This document shows, in pieces, positions 58,156 through 64,000 of a stretch of DNA of 64,000 nucleotides. The position numbers were made by a program, and so were the translations under genes. The stretch covers positions 2,188,501 to 2,252,500 of the forward strand of contig NZ_CP066369.1 in assembly GCF_016406305.1 (NCBI RefSeq), given 5' to 3'. This DNA is from Shewanella putrefaciens. Lineage in GTDB: Bacteria; Pseudomonadota; Gammaproteobacteria; Enterobacterales; Shewanellaceae. Numbering within the stretch: position 1 is the first letter of the stretch; every line of letters starts with the position of its first letter. A model generated the notes under the pieces. That model was not told the origin of the DNA, ran no database searches, and worked only from the letters and a program-made list of their open reading frames with translations.

Positions 58156-59055
58156 CTATTTTTCTTCGACCAAGGCGTCAGCGGTAGGCTTAACGTCAGT
58201 GCTTTGAGCCTGTGGTTCGAGCCAAGATCTCACAGTGCTAGTTGGATATTTGCCACTCTTTAACGAATCAATTAAATTCTCGGCATAACTGTCGAGTTCT
58301 GCCGCCAAACTTTTGTTACCACCGATCAAGGCTAGCATCTTATCCTCAGAATACTTCTGCTGCGTAAGTAGTAAATTAGCCTTGGTCAGCATATAAGTTT
58401 TTTCGAGTTCCTGGGTTTGACGATAGGTCGAAGCGAGTCCAAGCAACCAGTTGACGTCGAAATCATCGTATTGGATCGCTGTAAAAACCTTAAGGTAGAG
58501 TTGTTGCGCTTTGATGGCATGTCGATTGCTATAATAAGTTGCCACTTGGGCGAGTAGAAAGGGGTCGGTCACTTCGCCGGTGTTTTCAAGCGCTAACAAT
58601 CGATTCAATGCCGCGGTATCGCCAAAACGCGTCCATTGATAATAGGACATAAAGGGATCTTGCCGTTCGCGCGTCTGTTCTTGCAACAAGCTTAAATTCT
58701 GAGTACTGAGCCTAAATGCCCTGGCTCTGTCGGCGGTGCGATTCGTGTGGATGATATGTTGTACTCCCGAGGCCAATTCAATACAGCGACTGTAGTCTTC
58801 AAGATAAGTGAGTTGCAGATAAAGCTGCTTTCCTGTGGGATTAGGAGTGTCCTTTAAATCGAAGCGGTTCTGAATGAGCTTGGTTTTCTCCGGCATACAC
58901 CAGCCATCTTTATGCAGATCGGCACAAATTTCAGGATTATTTTTACAAATCGTTGTGATATTTCGACCATTATCACAACCGAAAAGACCGAAAAAGCTTA
59001 TCCCGAGCATAAATGATGTAATTATTACTAGATTTTGTCTCAAAATACTCTCCAA
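58156..59055 (-). CDS. DUF2989 lipoprotein
   Basis: A 299-residue protein with a lipoprotein signal (ITSFMLGISFFGLFGC, lipid Cys27). The mature protein is mostly helical with TPR-like features (ALNRLLALENTG, LLAQVATYYSNRHAIKAQQLYLKVF), and a Cys-rich start (CDNGRNITTICKNNPEICADLHKDGWC). I assign it to DUF2989 from pattern; no function is known. It is divergent from the second GAPDH gene. Confidence 0.7.
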   Translation of the reverse strand: MESILRQNLVIITSFMLGISFFGLFGCDNGRNITTICKNNPEICADLHKDGWCMPEKTKLIQNRFDLKDTPNPTGKQLYLQLTYLEDYSRCIELASGVQHIIHTNRTADRARAFRLSTQNLSLLQEQTRERQDPFMSYYQWTRFGDTAALNRLLALENTGEVTDPFLLAQVATYYSNRHAIKAQQLYLKVFTAIQYDDFDVNWLLGLASTYRQTQELEKTYMLTKANLLLTQQKYSEDKMLALIGGNKSLAAELDSYAENLIDSLKSGKYPTSTVRSWLEPQAQSTDVKPTADALVEEK

Positions 59056-59066
59056 TTGATATTTTT

Positions 59067-59081
59067 TCTAATAAAATTACA
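59067..59081. promoter_or_regulatory. HexR-like operator upstream of gapB
   Basis: TCTAATAAAATTACA matches the HexR palindrome at 13 of 15 positions. It lies in the divergent gap, 11 bp upstream of the DUF2989 start and 165 bp upstream of gapB, so either gene could be the target. Confidence 0.5.
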
Positions 59082-59246
59082 GATTTACGGGAAATATCTT
59101 ACTGGCAAGAAAGCTCGCTTTTCATTACAATGGCGCCGACCAAAACCGGGTTTTCCCTAAAACCTATATAAGATTATTGGTCTTTTCGTCATGTTACTCA
59201 AACCTTTCAGTACATTTTATTGAAAAGTGAGATAAAGGATCTGTAA

Positions 59247-60680
59247 ATGAGCGCTGATAAACACCTACAAAGTTGGCAAGAACGTTTTGAAATGGCAGAG
59301 GCGATGCAGCCTTTGTTGGGCAAGTTATACCGTAACCAAGGCGTTGAAGTGGTGGTTTATGGTAAGCCGCTACTCAATGCTTCTACTATTGAAATCATTA
59401 AAGCGCACCGTTTAGTTCGTCGCCATGTGGGCGAAAAATTACGTTTACGCGAGAGTTTCCCCTTCGTTCAAGCATTAAGCAAACTCGCCGTTAAACAATG
59501 CAAAGTGGATATTGGTAAGCTTGCCGTTAACTATTGGCGCGACCATACCGATACCAGCGAAATCGAAAACTATATGGCAAAGTCTCTGGCAGATGCCATA
59601 GATCATGCCGATGATATCGCTCCACGTGATGTTGTACTTTATGGTTTTGGTCGTATCGGCCGTTTATTAGCGCGTTTATTGATTGAACGCACAGGTCGCA
59701 GCAATAAGTTAAGATTGCGCGCTATCGTGTTACGTGGCGGTAAGAAAGGCGATTTAGAAAAACGCGCCAGTTTGTTACGCCGTGATTCTGTCCATGGCCC
59801 ATTCAATGGCTCGGTAGAAGTCGACGAAGAAAACAACGCCATTATAGCCAACGGCACTTATATCCAAGTCATTTATGCTAATTCACCCGATGAAGTGGAT
59901 TACACTAAATATGGTATTAACGATGCTTTAGTCGTCGATAACACAGGTATTTGGAAGGATGAAGCGGGTCTTGGTTTACACCTTAAGAGCCCAGGTGCTA
60001 GCAAAGTATTGCTAACAGCTCCGGCAAAAGGCGCAATTAAGAACATCGTTTACGGTGTGAACGAAGGTGATATCACACCTGAAGATATTATCGTTTCTGC
60101 GGCGAGCTGTACTACTAACGCTATTACGCCAGTGCTGAAAGCGGTAAATGATAAGTATGGCATCGAGAATGGTCACGTAGAAACTATCCACTCTTATACC
60201 AACGATCAAAATCTTATCGACAACTACCACAGCGCCGACCGCCGCGGCCGCAGTGCACCATTGAACATGGTGATCACTGAAACGGGCGCTGCGAAAGCCG
60301 TTGCTAAAGCGTTACCTGTTTTAGCAGGCAAGTTGACCGGTAATGCGATTCGTGTACCAACACCGAACGTCTCTATGGCGATTATCAGCATGAATCTGAA
60401 TGCTGAAACCAATAAAGATGAACTGAACGAGTACCTCAAAGATATCGCGCTACAATCACCGCTACAAAATCAAATCGATTACACCGACTCTACTGAGATT
60501 GTATCGAGCGATTTAGTGGGTTCTCGCTACGCGGGTGTGGTTGATTCGCAAGCTACTATCGCTGAAGGTAAGCGTGCGATCCTGTACGTGTGGTATGACA
60601 ACGAGTTTGGCTACAGTTGCCAAGTGGTTGGCGTCATGCAAACCATGTTAGGGTTAACGACGCTTTCTCTACCTGCATAA
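59247..60680 (+). CDS. gapB: Second glyceraldehyde-3-phosphate dehydrogenase, N-terminally extended
   Basis: A 477-residue GAPDH paralog. The first ~127 residues are a helical extension absent from GapA. The Rossmann motif LYGFGRIGRL is at 131-140 and catalytic Cys288 in SAASCTTNAITP. YDNEFGYSCQVVGVM closes the protein. Such long GAPDHs occur in Vibrio and Shewanella and are thought to serve gluconeogenesis or to use NADP; cofactor preference cannot be read here. It lies on the opposite strand to gapA with one gene between. AAGGATCTGTAA precedes the ATG. Confidence 0.93.
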   Translation: MSADKHLQSWQERFEMAEAMQPLLGKLYRNQGVEVVVYGKPLLNASTIEIIKAHRLVRRHVGEKLRLRESFPFVQALSKLAVKQCKVDIGKLAVNYWRDHTDTSEIENYMAKSLADAIDHADDIAPRDVVLYGFGRIGRLLARLLIERTGRSNKLRLRAIVLRGGKKGDLEKRASLLRRDSVHGPFNGSVEVDEENNAIIANGTYIQVIYANSPDEVDYTKYGINDALVVDNTGIWKDEAGLGLHLKSPGASKVLLTAPAKGAIKNIVYGVNEGDITPEDIIVSAASCTTNAITPVLKAVNDKYGIENGHVETIHSYTNDQNLIDNYHSADRRGRSAPLNMVITETGAAKAVAKALPVLAGKLTGNAIRVPTPNVSMAIISMNLNAETNKDELNEYLKDIALQSPLQNQIDYTDSTEIVSSDLVGSRYAGVVDSQATIAEGKRAILYVWYDNEFGYSCQVVGVMQTMLGLTTLSLPA

Positions 60681-60710
60681 GATATTTGTGTAAAAGCAAA
60701 ATCGCTAAAT

Positions 60711-60737
60711 AAAGCGCCCAATAGGGCGCTTTTTGTT
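60711..60737 (+). terminator. Terminator after gapB
   Basis: AAAGCGCCC (60711-60719), AATA loop, GGGCGCTTT (60724-60732) and TTTG. Confidence 0.9.
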
Positions 60738-60810
60738 TTGACTATTTTGTGGCTGATGGTGGTTTATTGGGCAAACGATGCGGGTAAGATCATTTTTTAA
60801 AAATTGTTGA

Positions 60811-60838
60811 TTGACTCTGAGATCTAAATCGGTAGAAT
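60811..60838 (+). promoter_or_regulatory. Promoter of the tRNA-Gly-Cys-Leu operon
   Basis: TTGACT (60811-60816), 16-bp spacer, TAGAAT (60833-60838), with a C-rich start region. About 75 bp upstream of the first tRNA. Confidence 0.7.
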
Positions 60839-60912
60839 GCCAATCCGCAGTCAGGGAAAGCGATTAGATTATTTCTTTGAAGCTAAACAGTAAGTTTAAG
60901 CTGGCACAAAAC

Positions 60913-60988
60913 GCGACATTAGCTCAGTTGGTAGAGCGATACCTTGCCAAGGTATAGGTCATCGGTTCGAACCCGATATGTCGCTCCA
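60913..60988 (+). tRNA. tRNA-Gly (GCC)
   Basis: 76 nt, acceptor GCGACAT/ATGTCGC, anticodon GCC in CTTGCCAAG, encoded CCA. Confidence 0.97.
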
Positions 60989-61009
60989 AGTTTCAATGCT
61001 TGGTAGATT

Positions 61010-61083
61010 GGCGCGATGGCAGAATGGCTATGCTGCGGATTGCAAATCCGTCGATCTCGGTTCGACTCCGGGTCGCGCCTCCA
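61010..61083 (+). tRNA. tRNA-Cys (GCA)
   Basis: 74 nt, acceptor GGCGCGA/TCGCGCC, anticodon GCA in ATTGCAAAT, encoded CCA. Confidence 0.97.
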
Positions 61084-61132
61084 TAGATTAAAGTGTTAAT
61101 GACACGATTCCCGTCGTTAATGCACAGAGTTT

Positions 61133-61219
61133 GCCCGAGTGGTGGAATCGGTAGACACAAGGGATTTAAAATCCCTCGCTGGTAACAGCGTGCCAGTTCA
61201 AGTCTGGCCTCGGGTACCA
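61133..61219 (+). tRNA. tRNA-Leu (TAA)
   Basis: 87 nt class II tRNA, acceptor GCCCGAG/CTCGGGT, anticodon TAA in GATTTAAAATC, long variable arm, encoded CCA. Gly-Cys-Leu is a common tRNA operon order in gamma-proteobacteria. Confidence 0.96.
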
Positions 61220-61224
61220 TAATT

Positions 61225-61257
61225 AAAAAGGCCTAACTTAATCGTTAGGCCTTTTTG
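61225..61257 (+). terminator. Terminator of the tRNA-Gly-Cys-Leu operon
   Basis: AAAAAGGCCTAAC (61225-61237) pairs with GTTAGGCCTTTTT (61244-61256) around a 6-nt loop. Strong. Confidence 0.93.
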
Positions 61258-61513
61258 CTTTGTCTGTGTTATTCCCATCGCTCCTACAATCATTGCTGTC
61301 ATCTAATTGTGATCTAGGCAGTAAAAATCATATTTATAAAATATTTCATCATCCTGACTAAGAATGCCTCATTTATTTGCCACTTATGTTGATAAATCTA
61401 TAATAGTGAAACAATTTCCTTAAGATCGGGGATAAGGAGCTATTACCCCTCCGAAGAGAGTGGTATAAATAAGCCAAAATTTCCCTACACGCGAATATTT
61501 AGGATAAGTAGTC

Positions 61514-62707
61514 ATGATTTTCTCTCAGGTAGTACTTGCACCCGCCGATCCCATCCTTGGTTTAACTGATACTTTTAAGGCTGATCCCCGCCAAGATAAA
61601 GTCAACCTCGGTGTAGGGATTTATAAGGACGAAGCAGGACAGACCCCCGTATTACAGTCTGTTAAAAAGGCTGAGGCGCTGTTGCTCGAGCAAGAGAAGA
61701 CAAAAAACTACTTAGGGATTGAAGGCGTACAAGCCTATAACCGCGTAGTACAAGAACTGTTGTTTGGTGCAGGCAGTGCGCTTTCCACATCGGGTCGTGC
61801 CGCAACGGCTCAGGCGCCAGGTGGTACAGGAGCATTACGTATCGCGGCCGAGTTTTTACTGCGTAACACGCCATCCCGTACTGTGTGGGTGAGTAATCCC
61901 ACTTGGGCAAACCATCAAAATATCTTTGAAACCGCCGGATTAACTGTCAAAGAATACGGCTATTACAATGCCAGTGCCCATGATATCGATTTTGATGCCA
62001 TGATGACGGATCTTGCCGGTGCCGAAGCGGGCGATATCATTCTGCTGCATGGTTGCTGCCATAATCCAACGGGTATCGATTTAACGCTGGCGCAGTGGGA
62101 CAGCGTTGCAAAGCTTTGTGCCGATAAAAAACTGGTTCCATTATTTGATTTTGCATATCAAGGATTTGGTAGTGGAATTGAAGAGGATGCAGCAGGTTTA
62201 CGTTTAGTCGCATCTAAAGTGCCTGAGCTATTAGTGGCGAACTCATTTTCTAAAAACTTTGGTTTGTATAATGAACGTATCGGCGCCGTGACTGTGGTTG
62301 CTGCGGATGCAGATGCTGCGGTACGCGCCTTTAGCCAAGTGAAGCGCACTATTCGTGCAAACTACTCAAACCCGCCCGCCCACGGCGCCTTGATCGTCAG
62401 CACCATTCTGGGTGATGCAACACTAAAAGCCATGTGGGTACAAGAAGTAACAGAGATGCGTGAGCGTATTGCCGAAATGCGCACATTATTTGTCGAGAGT
62501 TTGAAGGCAGAAGGGGTTACACAGGACTTTAGCTTTATTTCCCGTCAAAATGGCATGTTCAGTTTCTCGGGTTTAAATAAAGCCCAGGTTGCACGCCTAA
62601 AGGATGAATTTGGTGTCTATATTGTGGGATCTGGCCGCATCAGTGTCGCGGGCATGACTAAAACCAATATGCCAGTGATCTGCAAGGCGATTGCACAAGT
62701 GCTTTAA
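61514..62707 (+). CDS. aspC: Aspartate/aromatic amino-acid aminotransferase
   Basis: Class I PLP aminotransferase, 397 residues. PLP Lys247 in [26 protein letters not shown] (cofactor region) and [20 protein letters not shown] near the N terminus. The sequence fits the AspC/TyrB group; which of aspartate or aromatic substrates dominates is not decided, so the symbol is provisional. The 294-bp upstream gap after the tRNA genes contains the tRNA terminator and no other gene. Confidence 0.88.
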   Translation: MIFSQVVLAPADPILGLTDTFKADPRQDKVNLGVGIYKDEAGQTPVLQSVKKAEALLLEQEKTKNYLGIEGVQAYNRVVQELLFGAGSALSTSGRAATAQAPGGTGALRIAAEFLLRNTPSRTVWVSNPTWANHQNIFETAGLTVKEYGYYNASAHDIDFDAMMTDLAGAEAGDIILLHGCCHNPTGIDLTLAQWDSVAKLCADKKLVPLFDFAYQGFGSGIEEDAAGLRLVASKVPELLVANSFSKNFGLYNERIGAVTVVAADADAAVRAFSQVKRTIRANYSNPPAHGALIVSTILGDATLKAMWVQEVTEMRERIAEMRTLFVESLKAEGVTQDFSFISRQNGMFSFSGLNKAQVARLKDEFGVYIVGSGRISVAGMTKTNMPVICKAIAQVL

Positions 62708-62740
62708 GCCATCGCCATGGTGATGTTCGCCATAACAACA

Positions 62741-62766
62741 AAAAGGACAGCCTAGGCTGTCCTTTT
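62741..62766. terminator. Bidirectional terminator between aspC and yvcK
   Basis: A perfect 26-bp palindrome: AAAAGGACAGC (62741-62751) and its complement GCTGTCCTTTT (62756-62766) around CTAG. It suits the convergent genes. Confidence 0.9.
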
Positions 62767-62813
62767 CATTTTGCTTACTTTACGTTTTTGCCTTTCATGT
62801 TTTTGAAGATGAA

Positions 62814-63737
62814 TTAACAGGCGAGGGATTGTAAGCCTAAATCCGATTTTATTCGCAGCACAGCACTGAGTGCATCCCTCAGTCCCGCTTGATCATGCAG
62901 GTTAGGATTATGTCTGTTTTTGAGTGGGAAATAGTTAACTAACGTGTCTAAACGAACCTGCTCACCGTGGCGCAGCACTTTAGTGATCACTGGCTTTCCA
63001 ATCACCTGATGGCACCAAGCGATGCGTTGTTCAAGACTAAATTGAGCCGCTGGGGATGATTCATCATCGAGGTTATCAATAAAGATCACCGGCGCTTTAG
63101 ATGCCGCCACACTTTTGGCAAAACGGGGCAATAGGAGCGGAGGCATAATACTGGTCAAGAAACTCCCTGGGCCTAAGATGATCAGATCGGCTTGGCGAAT
63201 TGATTCACAGGCTTCAAAAGTGGCATCGACCTGTGGTTCAAGGCACAGTGCAATCGGGGCTTCGGCCATTTTATCGACATTCACTTCACCAAAAACCTTG
63301 CTACCACATGCCTGAAGGGCGACCAAGTGAGTAGGTTGCTCCGACATAGGTATAAGCCGTGTCTCTATTTTCAAAAGATTTCGAATAATATCCACTGCCT
63401 CGAGTGGCCTAACGCAGAGTTGATCCAGCGCCAGCAGCATGAGGTTTCCTAGATTATGGCCACTCAACTCAGTGTCACCTTGGAAGCGATATTCAAACAG
63501 TTGTGAGCCGACAGAAGGGCGATAAGCGAGGTGTGATAGACAATTGCGAAGATCGCCCCAGGCAATACAATCCTGCTGCGCCCTTAATCTGCCCGTTGAG
63601 CCACCGTTATCCGTTGTGGCGACAATACCAGTAAGGCGCTTACCTAGAAAGTCGAGTGATGAGAGGACTCGGCCTAAACCATGGCCTCCACCGATGGCGA
63701 CGACATTATTGTACTGATTTAAGAGCTGATGCTGCAT
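62814..63737 (-). CDS. YvcK/YbhK (CofD-like) protein
   Basis: A 307-residue protein of the YvcK/CofD family, which binds UDP-N-acetylglucosamine and affects gluconeogenic growth and cell shape in Bacillus; E. coli YbhK is the counterpart. Motifs: VVAIGGGHGLGRVLSSL (12-28), IVATTDNGGSTGRLR and DLRNCLSHLA (around 55-72), and LILGPGSFLTSIMPPLL. No signal peptide. ATG 63737 follows GGAACAACCCAT. Confidence 0.88.
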   Translation of the reverse strand: MQHQLLNQYNNVVAIGGGHGLGRVLSSLDFLGKRLTGIVATTDNGGSTGRLRAQQDCIAWGDLRNCLSHLAYRPSVGSQLFEYRFQGDTELSGHNLGNLMLLALDQLCVRPLEAVDIIRNLLKIETRLIPMSEQPTHLVALQACGSKVFGEVNVDKMAEAPIALCLEPQVDATFEACESIRQADLIILGPGSFLTSIMPPLLLPRFAKSVAASKAPVIFIDNLDDESSPAAQFSLEQRIAWCHQVIGKPVITKVLRHGEQVRLDTLVNYFPLKNRHNPNLHDQAGLRDALSAVLRIKSDLGLQSLAC

Positions 63738-64000
63738 ATGGGTTGTTCCTTCCTGAATACCCGATAAAATCTTGGCCTGTCCATTCGTAAAACCTAAATT
63801 ACACTATTTGAACTGAATTTAGGTGGGTACGGTTCCAATCTATAACCATCTTAATGTATTCAATGGTTATGTCGGCGATGGGAACCTTAGTATAAAAGCT
63901 CAGTCAAAAGCATGCACTAAAAATTCGACTTTAATATTGCGCCTATGGGAGCTTGCACTTGTTTTAGCGCTAACGACAAGCTTGCCATACATCCGCTTGA
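63738..64000. other. Intergenic region at the right edge
   Basis: 263 bp with no gene, RNA or clear palindrome visible. It should include the yvcK promoter. Confidence 0.4.

Overview
The window is chromosomal DNA from a Shewanella species, closest in gene content and order to the S. oneidensis / Shewanella sp. MR-4, MR-7, ANA-3 group. This is inferred from family recognition: a VC2046/SO_2500-family protein, an Entner-Doudoroff operon next to HexR and pyruvate kinase, PsrA next to FadE, an EF-P/EarP pair, a rhombosortase and two GAPDH genes. Gene density is high. I see no insertion sequence, prophage, integrase, CRISPR array or rRNA.

Layout. 1-1.65 kb: a PepSY membrane protein and a small membrane-anchored partner. 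1.8-8.8 kb (minus): the Rnf/Rsx electron-transport operon rsxABCDGE followed by nth, with an unusual small ORF bridging rsxC and rsxD. 8.9-10.8 kb: a catalytically degenerate GGDEF-EAL membrane protein. 10.9-11.5 kb: five near-identical tRNA-Asn genes. 11.6-12.5 kb: a gene-free segment holding a strong HexR-like operator, a terminator-like structure and a pair of DnaA boxes. 12.5-17.6 kb: uvrB, rhombosortase, queC/queE and three tRNA-Tyr genes. 17.7-23 kb: small conserved proteins, an active-looking GAF-PAS-GGDEF-EAL protein, a YchJ-like protein and SmrA. 23-28 kb: an M2 peptidase lipoprotein and the psrA-fadE operon. 28.3-35.9 kb: pyk, hexR, zwf-pgl-edd-eda. 36-39.4 kb: dgt-yfbR and alaA. 40-43 kb: an NhaC-type antiporter and a PuuA-like ligase. 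43.2-49.7 kb: efp/earP, then fldA-ybfE-DUF2788-ybfF and seqA-pgm, an order shared with E. coli. 49.7-55.6 kb: msrA, astE and the branched-chain 2-oxoacid dehydrogenase operon. 55.7-60.7 kb: nadA, gapA, a DUF2989 lipoprotein and the second GAPDH. 60.8-61.2 kb: tRNA-Gly, -Cys and -Leu. 61.5-63.7 kb: an aromatic/aspartate aminotransferase and a YvcK-like protein.

Much of the window is central carbon metabolism. Glucose-6-phosphate goes through Zwf, Pgl, Edd and Eda, and on through GapA/GapB and Pyk. HexR is encoded in the middle of this set, and HexR-like palindromes lie upstream of pyk, zwf, gapA and gapB. A further, better-matching copy lies in the gene-free stretch upstream of uvrB. Fatty-acid and branched-chain amino-acid catabolism (PsrA/FadE, BkdA1A2B) have their own palindromic operators. 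Several genes are followed immediately after the stop codon by short imperfect tandem duplications, a recurrent local feature with no obvious function.

Nothing here is clearly a new multi-gene system. The best candidates for something undescribed are the possible HexR-linked minus-strand transcript at about 11.73-12.05 kb and the translationally coupled sORF between rsxC and rsxD. All calls come from reading the sequence; no database search or folding program was run.
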